Assembly (NCBI GenBank): GCA_965649825.1
Contig: OZ287719.1
Coordinates: 107,309-171,308, forward strand
DNA from: Penicillus capitatus
Taxonomy: Eukaryota; Chlorophyta
Length of the DNA stretch: 64,000 nt
Direction: 5' to 3'
Shown: one piece after another, positions 10,762 to 19,729 of the stretch
Position numbering within the stretch: position 1 is the first letter of the stretch
Layout: every line of letters starts with the position of its first letter
The notes under the pieces: model-generated
Database searches by the model: none
What the model was told of the DNA's origin: nothing
The model's input: only the letters and a program-made list of their open reading frames with translations
Made by a program: the position numbers and the translations under genes

Positions 10762-11769
10762 TGGGCCCACCTATCTTTCGCCGAAATGGTTGAAGAAAAT
10801 CTCGATGTACGTTATAGGGGTAAGACCCGTCAGGCAGTTCGATATCCCAACGATGTTCACTACGTTTCTTTGTCAATACACAGGGAGAAACCCACTTAGA
10901 ATAGAGCTTAGAGTCTAAGCGATCAACTAATTTGGAGTTGTACCAAGATACTTCCATGCCCTCGTGAATAGGAACATCTTTGACGTTCTTTGCATATCTC
11001 TTGGCAGACTGCTCGTGTGCTCTTTTGATTCTCTCGTAAGCCAGTTTCCGATCTGTTGCTAATTGCTCATTATTGGCTAGTCTGCCACTTCTATGAATTC
11101 CTTTAAGGAGATATCTTGGACAGAAAAGAGTAGTGCAATGGACTGTTCGATTTATTTCTTGCACACATTCGTTAATGTGTTCGGTCCAGTCTCCTCTTTT
11201 CTCTTTCCAAATTCTCTTTAGACGATTGACGAAGTTCTTGTTGTACGCTTCAATTGTGCCGGCGCTTTTATGTGAATAAGGGGTGTGTGAATGATGTCAA
11301 CACCATGTCACTCACAGAAACTCTCAAACTCTTTTGAGATGAATGCTGCTCCATTGTCACACAGGATACGTTCCGGTGGGCCATTCAATGCAATCCAGTT
11401 CTTCAGCAGCTTTATGATATGAGTAGTAGAGCACGTTTTAGATGCTTGAGCCGTGCCAGACTTGGTAAATGCATCTATTCCGGTTGCGATAAAACGATAA
11501 CCATGCATTCCTCTAGGCAACGGACCGATGAAATCTAAACACAGGGTATGGTTCGGTGTCGGACTATCTGTCATCCCCAAATCTACGTTGTGTTGCAATT
11601 GTCTAAATTGCTGGCAAACATCACAAGTCTGAACGAAACTTTTGACGTCTTCGTAATCATTTTCCCACCGGGACCCATCCGATCTCAAATTCAACCACGT
11701 CTTTCTAATTCCAAAGTGGCCTTTGTGTGCTCTAGCAATCGCTTCCCTTGTTGTACCCCGAGGGTACAA
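10754..11769 (-). pseudogene. RE1 integrase, broken
   Basis: The first frame (11769-11308) holds the HHCC-type zinc region (GHFGIRK, then CDVCQQF) and the first catalytic Asp region (LCLDFIGPLP), followed by CDNGAAF. The family expects Trp after FESFCE; here there is a TGA. The frame then changes near 11270, and the catalytic Glu region (AGTIEAYNKNF) and the C-terminal part continue in another frame to 10754. A stop plus a shift mark it as inactive. Confidence 0.85.
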
Positions 11770-13640
11770 ACTTGGTAGCCCTGGTGTTTTTGGTTGATTT
11801 CCGAGGTCACTGGATTAGCCACTTTCCATCGACTGAGTACATCTGCAATCGCATTGTCCTTCCCTTCTACGAAACGGAAATTCAGTTTATCTAGTGAAAA
11901 ATGATGCCTCAGCCAACTATACTGTCGTTGTATCCTTAAATCCTTGAACTTGTGCAAAAATGTTGGCTCCTTCAGCCACTCTATTGTAGCCTGGTTATCC
12001 GAATATACGGTAACAGTAAATCCCTTCGTCATGTAAAAACATTGCTTTAAAGCTTCCACGATCCCCATCAATTCCCCCAAAAAACTTCCTACCTTCTCGC
12101 TTGTAGCGAACGAACCAAAAACACATGGTTGCAAAGCTGAGTTAAACAGAACGAATCCAAACTGGTTCAAAGGATTTCCACACCAATCGGTGTACAAATG
12201 AAACGGACCCACCCTCCGTAGTGTCAATCTGTATGCATTGATACACAAATCGGTCACTGTCTCCTGAAAAATCTTATTCGCTTGTTTGTAATCATTATTT
12301 TCTCTTTTAAGAAACGGCTTCAGCTCATTCATGACATATGTGTATTTGTAGCAATATGGTGCGACTTGTTGACACAGCCCCACTGCTCTTTGAACGTCAT
12401 GGCGTGATTCTACCCTTGGCAACTTCTGTAGAATGGCTTGCAGCTTGTGGTATGGGTTGATGGTGCCGTTATTCAGTTCTGTACCCAAAAAACTCACGGA
12501 GCTCCTGAACCAATCACATTTGTGTATGTTGACCGTCAGACCATATTCATCAAAACGCTGTAATAGCAGCCTAGTCTTTTCAAAGAGATCATTCACTGTT
12601 TCTCCACCCACTAGTATATCGTCAAAGTATCTTATCACGTCTAGTCCTTGCAGAATGTGAGTCATTCTATTATTAAAGAGCTCCGGACTTATGTTAACAC
12701 CCTGCGGAAGTCTACGGAAACCATATGTTATCCCCTTCCAATGCAATGCGAAAAACTTAGACAGACTATCGTCTATTGGTATTGAACCGTACCCATGGAC
12801 CACGTCAACAATATTAAAAACAGTCCAACTTGGATCGATTTTACTAATTGCGTCAGCTACCGGGGTTATTGTGCCACCTTGACTCCCTTTTAGATATGTG
12901 TTGATATCTCTGAAGTCAATAGTCGGTCTTATTTTCCCATTTGGTTTTCTCAAAAAGTTCAAAGGTGCCACGACTGCATGAATGGCTTCCTCCGTAGATA
13001 ACACTCGAATGATCTCTTCTTCAAGTAACGACTCTATCTCTTCGGTAATCTCTTTTTCGGTCAGATCGGAAAAATAGTTTTCTCGCCAGCAAGGTTTAGG
13101 CTCAAAATTCCATACTAGATCCCTTTCGCTAACTCTAATACGTAGTAAATTCTCATTCGCTGATCTGACCTTGTCACAAAAAACATTCGGGAAGATGCCT
13201 TTTAACCTCTGTACTAAACTCATCGTATCGTGCTTATCTACTGAACTCGTCACCATTTGTATTTTCTTCGTATCGTTCTTTAATGCATGCTTCACCCCGT
13301 TAACATCGATAATCCAATCTATGTTCACCTTTCCACACACTAACTTCATTTTGCTTGTGATATGCTGTGGAACATCAGTTTGGTTGAAGATTACTATGCT
13401 TATTTGCCCATTTGTGTAAATCTTGCAACGGCAGAATATTCCTTTATTTTGTGTGCAGTCAAAAATTGCTTTCCATTCTGCGTCTTCGGAAAATCTAAAA
13501 GGTAAGATAATTCTTCTACTCTTAAAAGGCCCTAAAACTATACTCCTTCCTGCCACAAAGATGAGCCACCCATTTCTTTTAAAAGGAAAAAATTCCGGTT
13601 TGATCTCCTCTGTTACATGGAGGCAACCAGCACTTGAGAC
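11691..13640 (-). CDS. pol: RE1 reverse transcriptase - RNase H
   Basis: One open frame of about 650 codons. RT motifs in order are PTIDFRDIN, FFALHW, RLPQGVNISP and the catalytic YFDDIL. RNase H follows with YTDW, GELMG, YSDNQA and a terminal GKDNAIADVLSRW. The LPQG spelling is more typical of retroviruses than the LPFG of most Ty3/gypsy RTs. The frame begins right after the TAA at 13641-13643 with no ATG before RT, so expression probably relied on readthrough of that stop or an intact upstream frame. Integrase follows in a different frame. Confidence 0.92.
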   Translation of the reverse strand, partial: VSSAGCLHVTEEIKPEFFPFKRNGWLIFVAGRSIVLGPFKSRRIILPFRFSEDAEWKAIFDCTQNKGIFCRCKIYTNGQISIVIFNQTDVPQHITSKMKLVCGKVNIDWIIDVNGVKHALKNDTKKIQMVTSSVDKHDTMSLVQRLKGIFPNVFCDKVRSANENLLRIRVSERDLVWNFEPKPCWRENYFSDLTEKEITEEIESLLEEEIIRVLSTEEAIHAVVAPLNFLRKPNGKIRPTIDFRDINTYLKGSQGGTITPVADAISKIDPSWTVFNIVDVVHGYGSIPIDDSLSKFFALHWKGITYGFRRLPQGVNISPELFNNRMTHILQGLDVIRYFDDILVGGETVNDLFEKTRLLLQRFDEYGLTVNIHKCDWFRSSVSFLGTELNNGTINPYHKLQAILQKLPRVESRHDVQRAVGLCQQVAPYCYKYTYVMNELKPFLKRENNDYKQANKIFQETVTDLCINAYRLTLRRVGPFHLYTDWCGNPLNQFGFVLFNSALQPCVFGSFATSEKVGSFLGELMGIVEALKQCFYMTKGFTVTVYSDNQATIEWLKEPTFLHKFKDLRIQRQYSWLRHHFSLDKLNFRFVEGKDNAIADVLSRWKVANPVTSEINQKHQGYQVCTLGVQQGKRLLEHTKATLELERRG

Positions 13641-16527
13641 TTATTTTTGTTTCCTTTTCCCCTTTTTTGTCCAATTGCGACTTATGAGAATTAGCTTTTT
13701 GATTTCACCCCCCTTTTCTCTTCGATTATTTGTCGCCTGCTGAAAAACAGGCTCCTCTGTCAGTTTTTTTGGCAATGATACCTGGTGAATAAGAATCTTT
13801 CTACCGTCACTATCAAAAACACAATCTTGTTCGCAATCTAAACGGAGGCCTAGCGTTTGTAAAGCTTCTAACCCCAAAATTGGCTTTGTCACCCCCTTGC
13901 ATACTAAGAACGAGAGTTTTGTTTTCCTTGTCGCCAAGAGAACAATCTAACGTGACTTCTCCTAAAGGTTTACTCGTGCTATTGTCAAATCCAGTTACTT
14001 CTTTGGTCGACGTTGTTTCTAAGACAAACTGATGGGTTCTAGCCAAGGATTCCGACAAAACATTGGTTTCTGCCCCGGTGTCCAACAAGAACGAAATCTT
14101 GTTGGGAATGCCAGCAATCTTCAAAGGAAGATTGTATCGGATCAACCTTTTTTGCTTTGTCCCCGTTTCTGTATCGGTTGTCTGTACTACGTTTGTCTGA
14201 GAAACACGGTCTTTGGCCACTCTCTTTGTGCTTCTGCGTGGACAATCCCTCGCTGAGTGCCCTCTTGTTTTGCAGTGTTCGCACAAATATCCGTTTCCAT
14301 TTGATTTGACCTGTTGTCTGCCGGGGAACGGAATTCTTGGCGCGCTTCGTCCATCAGATGTAAACTCGTGCAAGATTCTTTGGACCCGTGACCACTCTTG
14401 GGCGTTGTCACAGCCAAGCGTCCCAAGTTGGGCCTGTATTCTCGGATGGGCAATATTGAAAACGCGTTCGAACGCAACCATGTACTTCTCTGGATGTCGG
14501 ATCTTGTCCATTAAAGTCGTCAACCGAATCGAAAACTGGCTAATATCTTCCTTTCCTTTGGGCAACATTCTTTGCAGATCTTGGATCGCTGGACCGAATG
14601 TAACTTGTTGCCTTTTGACTTGGTCGATATGAACATCTGGCTGTATTTCTCCCACTTCTCCTTGTGGTTGCCTTTGCACATGTTCCTGCACTCTCCGATA
14701 CTGCCTCTCAAGTCGTCTGCGGTCATGATCTGTCATACCACCTCCCAGGTGCCTTCTCTCCGCTTCAATCCAGTCATTCATCGATGGGGCTCGTGCCTGC
14801 TGCCTTGGCGCCTGTGGATCCCTTCGAATTCTGTCGTCCAACTCTTCCACTCTTTGATTTAAAGTTTGAAGGCTTGATTCGATCGTGCCTTGCATCATTC
14901 GTTGTTGATTGATTACCCTTTCCTCCATCTCTTCTGCATTTCTCGCTACACCCTCTGTGAGATTGCGAATCTCTTCTCTGACTTCTTGCATCATACGTTC
15001 CTGCCTCGCATCTCCTATAGTCGCGATTGCTTCTTCTCTCTGATGCTGCGGTTGCTGAGGAGGTTGCTGCGGTTGCTGTCCCTCCTTTCTGCCCGTCCAT
15101 AAACCTTTTAGGCCTTCCCAATCGAATCTTAGGCAAAACCATGCGAATCTCATTGTCCACCATAGGCCTCGAACGATGCTTATCGCCATTCTTATCTTCC
15201 TCGCCAAATATGCGAAGATTGATCCAATCCAGTTTATGATCTTCCCTAGGACAATCATGACTCCGAGCAGTTGCCAAGCATTCTTCGTTATCATGACCCC
15301 TCGCAGGGCCGGCCAGCCGAATATATCCCACAAGACTCCAACGGTCCACGTCACCATGTTATCTCGAGCGCCGAGGATCCACGTGACTATTCTCTCTATC
15401 CAGGTCTCTTCTCCTCGGCTAGTTTTCCATCCGTCGTTTATGTCGTCACATGCGCATTCGTCGAGGATGGACGTGATGTTTTCCATGTGGCCTTTGATGC
15501 TGTGCAATGTCTTCTTTATTTCATCTGCCATATCATCCGACATCCTGTCGTCGCTCCCGATCGTTGTCTTCTTGTGTTTATCTCCTCCTTCCGCGGTGTG
15601 ATTCATCAATTTCATGAATTCGTGAGCCGTTCGGAGGAAGACCTTCATGTCTCGTTCCATTTTGGTTTCTTTCTTTGGCATGTTGTTGAGGGTCGCTGCG
15701 GTGAAGGCGGAGATTATCCCGGGTGATGATACTGCTGCGGTAACCCGCCCTCCAACCATCCAATTGACAATTCCGTGTATTCCCGTTGTCAGCACAGACT
15801 GCGTTAACACGTTGAAGGCGCGTTCTTGCAAACCTATCTCTGGCGTAACCTCCACTGGTTCCACTGTGAGCGGCCACTCGGCCTGAGGCAGAGCGTCTTC
15901 AACTCCTTGCATATTGAAGACATCTTCCGGAGTCGTCTCTGTCACTGCCTCTTGTTCCGGTGTTTTCATCGATGCTTGGCTTTCCTCACGCGTTGGCTCT
16001 AGGCTCTCTGTAGATTCTTCTATCGTCACTTCTGGTTCCTCGGCCTTGGCTGGGTCTTCTGCAAACTCTTCGATCGTCGCCTCCGGTTCATCTACCCGGG
16101 CCCTCTGATAATCATCTTTGGAGATCGGCACGGCCTCTTCAAATCTTCGACGTAGGGCCCTTGCGATCGAGACACGGGTTTCGTTGTCTTCGCTATCCCC
16201 GACTATCATTTCATATACTCGATGCCGCGCTGTCTCTAGAAGCTCCTTCGGTCGCCATTCCCTATCGGATGGTGTCCCACTCACTACTAAGAAAAGCAAA
16301 CTGTTTGTGGTTTTTATCGTTTTTCCGTCCCAAGTAAGTGATCCTCCCTCTGACAGAACATTGACAAGAACCTTCGCCTCACTCAGGGTCATTCCCTGTA
16401 GAGCATCGTATACGATGACGCTGTTTGGACATCCACCGATCGCATCAATGATCGTTTTTTGCGTCTGTCCTCCAAGATCCTCGTGTTCTTCACTGTGTCC
16501 CTTTATGCAGTGCATGCAGTCTTCCAT
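13641..16527 (-). CDS. gag-pro: RE1 Gag-protease polyprotein (frame 2) with membrane segments
   Basis: The frame from 16527 to 13813 is 904 codons. It opens with a region resembling AAA+ ATPases (CPNSVIVYDALQGM at the Walker-B position) and an acidic Glu/Pro-rich stretch. Hydrophobic segments lie at about residues 230-280 and 385-470. Coiled coil and capsid-like helices follow, then a zinc knuckle C-x2-C-x4-H-x4-C near residue 750 and the aspartic protease motif LLDTGAETN near 815. The protease C-terminus (ILGLEALQTLGL) continues in another frame to 13641 after a shift at a G run near 13890. Membrane segments inside a Gag ORF are not usual for Ty3/gypsy elements. Confidence 0.82.
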
Positions 16528-16844
16528 GTGCGATTTTTTTCGGTGCTCATTGTTCTGAGCCGTTCCGAGATGCTGTCACACTTGTTTGTTGTGCAGTACA
16601 AGATTACTGCCACGGCCTTTCTCTCTCCTGTTTCGTGGAGCAGTTGTAGATCCAGATTTCTTTTTGTACCGAAAATGTAGTCGTCTGTCCAGTCGCCTTG
16701 TCCGTGTACGAAGTGTCGGATGGTCTCAAGTGTGGTCTTTCTGACATCTGAAAGGTCAGCAGATTGGTGACCCCAAAGTGCAGTCACCCAGAATAGGCTC
16801 AATCCGAAGAGGAGCAGGCCATGCAAACCTCGCTCCGAAACCAT
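16503..16844 (-). CDS. RE1 ORF1: signal peptide and degenerate torsin/Clp-like N-terminal part
   Basis: The 113-codon ORF starts at an ATG made by the last LTR base plus the PBS (CA|TGG). Residues 4-25 are strongly hydrophobic (GLHGLLLFGLSLFWVTALWG), fitting a signal peptide or anchor. The following sequence (KAVAVILYCTTNKCDS) aligns by position with the Walker-A strand-loop of torsin/ClpB ATPases but lacks GxGKT. It overlaps the Gag frame by 25 bp, and a run of seven A (A AAA AAT in frame) lies at the place where a -1 shift would join the two frames. Confidence 0.6.
   Translation of the reverse strand: MVSERGLHGLLLFGLSLFWVTALWGHQSADLSDVRKTTLETIRHFVHGQGDWTDDYIFGTKRNLDLQLLHETGERKAVAVILYCTTNKCDSISERLRTMSTEKNRTWKTACTA
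16832..16843 (-). other. RE1 primer-binding site
   Basis: Minus strand TGGTTTCGGAGC directly follows the LTR end ACAACA. It is identical to the PBS of RE2, so both elements appear to use the same primer tRNA despite unrelated LTRs. Confidence 0.75.
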
Positions 16845-16878
16845 GTTGTGAGAATTCGCTCGAAAGGGTAAAGGAATG

Positions 16879-17125
16879 TGTCGCCGGTCGGCCGAGCAGA
16901 AAACAATACACAGCGGAAGACTCTTACATTAATCGGAGCAAGGTCTTGAGTGTTCAGAATGTGTCCTTATGTATGCGCGCGGTGACGCGACGTTCCTAGG
17001 CAGGTGAATCATCGTGCTGTCAAAACCACAGAAAAGGGCCCTTTGTCCCGTAGGACAAGACAGGCAGCGTTCCTTGGCACGGATAACCCCCGCAGAACAA
17101 GACAGTGTCACATCGCTCGGCGACA
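16879..17125. repeat. LTR relic related to RE2 LTRs
   Basis: About 247 bp starting TGTCGCCGG and ending CTCGGCGACA, sharing blocks such as cagcggaag, aggcaggtgaatca and cacatcgctcggcgaca with the RE2 LTR. It adjoins the 35-bp stub of the RE1 LTR, and no target duplication is present, pointing to recombination or deletion rather than a clean solo LTR. Confidence 0.7.
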
Positions 17126-17403
17126 CTCGTCGTCGTCGGCCAGGGCGAATTCCCGATCGAACACACACGGTTGCACAAGGAAAAGCTTACAAAACGTCAT
17201 GAGCCCCAGGGCTTTTATCCGGTCCACGCGATGGACAGGTGAGTCACCCACCTCTCAGCACCATAGAACGAGGACCCCTCATGGCCCCCGTCTCCCTTGA
17301 CACGACTCCTGAGTACCCCTTTCAAGCCCGACCCCCTCCCCACCGAGGCAGTCCCATCGCTGCAGCGAGGCCATCACATCGCCAACTCCAAATCTTGGCG
17401 ACA
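17126..17403. repeat. Second, more diverged LTR relic
   Basis: Starts within ctcgtcgtcgtcggccaggg and ends CTTGGCGACA. It shares layout and short blocks (gatggacaggtgagtcac, ccctcat, ctccaaatcttg) with the solo LTR at 62726-62994. The duplicate of 2262-2362 resumes immediately after it at 17404. Confidence 0.55.
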
Positions 17404-17506
17404 TGTCCATCGATCCATTCTCCTCTTCGTATTCTTTGCTCGTCGACTTCGCATAGGGCAGTCCATCGTGGAAATGCCCTCCGCTGGCCACCTGTCCATC
17501 TGCGTT
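17404..17506. repeat. Resumption of segmental duplication copy 2
   Basis: About 90 percent identical to 2262-2362 (starts tgtccatcgatcc). It shows that RE1 plus the LTR relics occupy the place of the 1498-2261 equivalent. Nothing recognisable follows in 17507-17826. Confidence 0.85.
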
Positions 17507-17839
17507 CGTCCGTGCCAGGACGTAAAATCAAGATCAATAGCGACCATGAAGGCGCGTGGTTGAATCATCCAGTATGTGTCTGCGCTGTCATACAATTGTC
17601 GGTCACATCAAGATAGCAAGCAATCTCGTCGAATGGTTCTGTAGACGCGCACCACGCTTTGTTTTCTAGCCTTGCATGCCGACGCAACAGACATGACGTG
17701 GGGAGTAAGTATCAAGACAGTAACGAATCTGATAGAAAGAAAAACCTCTATCGCCCAATCAGCGACCTGTCGGAGGATACTTTGGACGCGCCTTTTAGTG
17801 ACAACTAAGTCAGAATCCAGGCTTTTATCGTGCGAAAGC

Positions 17840-18201
17840 GCCCTCGTGGTGTAATGGTTGGCGCACTTGAAGTTTTCTCAAGAGGCGTGGGTTCGAATCC
17901 CGCCGAGGCGCCCCGTGAGTCACTCGGGTGATAATGACTGGCCGGAGGGTGAAGCGGCGACTCATCATGATCAAGAAAATCAGAAGATTGTGCAATTAAG
18001 ACGCGGGTCAAGTCCAGACCGGAGCATGCGGTTATACGTGAGGTGGACGACGAATCGTCGCAGACGCTGTGAGACATGTGAAGCGACGGATGGAAGCACG
18101 AGTCTTCTAATTGAACGATTGAACGATGAATTGACAATGGGCGTCGGGTTGCTGATATGCTAATTAAGCGCATGCAACTGTAAAAATCCAAATCGAATCG
18201 A
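17840..18201 (+). mobile_element. tRNA-derived SINE with 13-bp target duplication
   Basis: The first about 72 bp resemble a tRNA: A box tggtgtaatggttgg, a 5-bp anticodon stem (CTTGA/TCAAG) and an exact B box ggttcgaatcc. The anticodon loop lacks the invariant U33 and the acceptor stem is mispaired, so it is not a functional tRNA. A unique body and a short tail of repeated aatcg follow. The 13-mer atcgtgcgaaagc flanks both sides (17827-17839 and 18202-18214). This is the hallmark of LINE-mobilised insertion. No LINE is seen in the window. Confidence 0.87.
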
Positions 18202-18228
18202 ATCGTGCGAAAGCCATGGTGAGCCGAA

Positions 18229-18564
18229 CTAACGCGCGTAGCGGAGACGAAACAAAACGGCAACACGCAAAGAATTGATAAAATTACAGTTCGGCCGTTT
18301 CCCCGGAAGCTCTCGCCGATCACACATACGATGAACAAAAGCACAAGGCGCGTCTGAGCCTCTTATTTCTTCGGTGTACCTTGACTCGTTTGGCGCAGAA
18401 CGTCCCTCGTCTTCCGTCCTCGCGTTGCACGCAGGTCGCCTCGGAGTCTTCTCACGTCTCCTCGAGAGTCCATCCATTCCGTCCACTGCAGCCAGCTGGT
18501 TCACGCCAAAAAAAAGAAAAAAGGCAAAAAGATAGAGAAAGATGAAGGTGAGTGGATGCAGCAA
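18229..18564 (-). CDS. Possible small secreted protein ORF
   Basis: 111-codon ORF opening with a strongly hydrophobic start (MLHPLTFIFLYLFAFFLFFG), a good signal-peptide shape, followed by a basic, low-complexity tail. No homologue is recognised and no copy lies elsewhere in the window. It may be chance. Confidence 0.28.
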   Translation of the reverse strand: MLHPLTFIFLYLFAFFLFFGVNQLAAVDGMDGLSRRREKTPRRPACNARTEDEGRSAPNESRYTEEIRGSDAPCAFVHRMCDRRELPGKRPNCNFINSLRVAVLFRLRYAR

Positions 18565-18599
18565 CCGACGCAGTCTTTTGCGCCGGCAGCTTTAGGGCT

Positions 18600-18663
18600 A
18601 GGGTGACTGCTCAGTCAAGGTGACCGAACAGTTTCGACGGCGCCACCCGTCTCATCAGACCCC
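18600..18663 (-). ncRNA. Hammerhead ribozyme HH-C (type I, GUC cleavage)
   Basis: The minus strand carries the complete hammerhead core in order. Stem I 5' strand GGGGT, then CTGATGA, stem II GACGG/CCGTC (loop GTGGCG), then GAAA. Stem III pairs ACTG with CAGT around an inner hairpin, then GTC is the cleavage triplet, and the stem I 3' strand is ACCCT. All invariant residues, including the G10.1-C11.1 pair, are present. Stem I pairs with four Watson-Crick pairs and one wobble. Predicted cleavage is between plus-strand positions 18605 and 18604. Short stems resemble minimal type I hammerheads of mobile satellites and Penelope-like or retrozyme elements. Confidence 0.9.
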
Positions 18664-18780
18664 TTAAGAGTATTTGCCGATTTAGCGCTATCCAGTCCCG
18701 CCACGAGGAGGCACGGCTCGACGATGCGTTGGCAAACACACCGCCGTTGGGACCACAATTTTGGGTAATCACGAAATGAA

Positions 18781-19082
18781 ACGAAATGAAATGCCATTTG
18801 GTGGGGTGGTAATCACGAAATGAAATGCCATTTGGTGGGGTGGTAATCACGAAATGAAATGCCATTTGGTGGGGTGGTAATCACGAAATGAAATGCCATT
18901 TGGTGGGGTGGTAATCACGAAATGAAATGCCATTTGGTGGGGTGGTAATCACGAAATGAAATGCCATTTGGTGGGGTGGTAATCACGAAATGAAATGCCA
19001 TTTGGTGGGGTGGTAATCACGAAATGAAATGCCATTTGGTGGGGTGGTAATCACGAAATGAAATGCCATTTGGTGGGGTAAT
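18781..19082. repeat. 34-bp minisatellite, about nine units
   Basis: Nearly perfect head-to-tail units of 34 bp beginning aatcacgaaatgaaatgcc at 18811, 18845, 18879 and so on to 19049, with a partial unit before. There are no spacers, so this is not a CRISPR array. Reading frames over it are not coding. Confidence 0.97.
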
Positions 19083-19087
19083 CACGA

Positions 19088-19665
19088 GGATGTCCTTCCT
19101 TCCGGGATTCCTCAACCAGGTCGAAGGGAAGGCCGCGCCTACAAGAGACGACCCTCACCCCGCCTTCGGGACTAACGGGTGGGCCCGACGCCGTAGAAGC
19201 CGCTCAACAGTCCGCGCCACAACCGTCGCACGATTGCCGCCATCGACGGCAGCGTCTCATGCGCTGTTGTATCATTCTTTCGACGGACAACCGAACGACG
19301 ATTCGACGTAGTGGGACCGGAGCTGCGCAACTGTGGGGGAGTATCTCCCGGAAAGAAGGGCCATCCGAGGATGTCCCCCCGATCCGAGATTCCTCAACCA
19401 GGTCGAAGCAAAGGCCGTCTACAAGAGACGACCCTCACCCCGCCTTCGGGACTAACGGGTGGGCCCGACGCCGCAGAAGCCGCTCAACGGCCCCCGCCAC
19501 AACCGCCGCACGATTGCCGCCGTTCTCGGCAGCGTCTCATGCGCTGTGGTAAGGTACTTCAATAGTGCAAAACTTCAATATGACGGAACAATCGAGGACG
19601 CGTTCGACGCATCCGGACTGGAGCTGCGCAACTACGGGGGAGTATCTCCCGGAAAGAAAGACGAA
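19088..19665. repeat. Tandem duplication of an about 285-300 bp unit
   Basis: 19088-19371 and 19370-19665 align over their whole length (shared blocks gattcctcaaccaggtcgaag, gggactaacgggtgggcc and gagctgcgcaact). An indel of about 19 bp shifts the offset from 282 to 301. No credible protein is conserved between the units. Confidence 0.9.
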
Positions 19666-19729
19666 AAATGGTACGCGTCATCACTTATATAACCCTTCAG
19701 ATGATGTGACAGCGTCACATCATTTTGTC

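Larger units (their letters stand above)
10604..16878 (-). mobile_element. RE1: Ty3/gypsy-like LTR retrotransposon, decayed, with N-terminal extra module
   Basis: Order on the minus strand: partial 5' LTR (16844-16878), PBS, a secreted/membrane N-terminal module, Gag with zinc knuckle, aspartic protease, reverse transcriptase, RNase H, integrase, and a 158-bp 3' LTR (10604-10761). Pro-RT-RH-IN is the Ty3/gypsy order. The coding region has four shifts of reading frame (about 16530, 13890, 11790, 11270), a TAA between protease and RT, and a TGA in integrase, so this copy is probably dead. The insertion truncates duplicate copy 2, which stops exactly at 10603. Only 35 bp of the 5' LTR remain before an unrelated LTR-like sequence. 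Confidence 0.87.

Noticed and set aside
11691-13640. RE1 RT as part of an endogenous virus of an animal
   Set aside because: LPQG is retrovirus-like, but domain order, LTR size and PBS fit a protist Ty3/gypsy-like retrotransposon.
17838-17912. Functional tRNA gene
   Set aside because: Acceptor stem mismatched and the anticodon loop lacks U33. Flanking target duplication and tail show it is the head of a SINE.
17805-18344. 179-codon minus ORF across the SINE
   Set aside because: Includes the antisense of the tRNA-like head and both target duplications, so it is not a gene.
18781-19082. CRISPR array
   Set aside because: Units are contiguous with no spacers, and the genome is eukaryotic.
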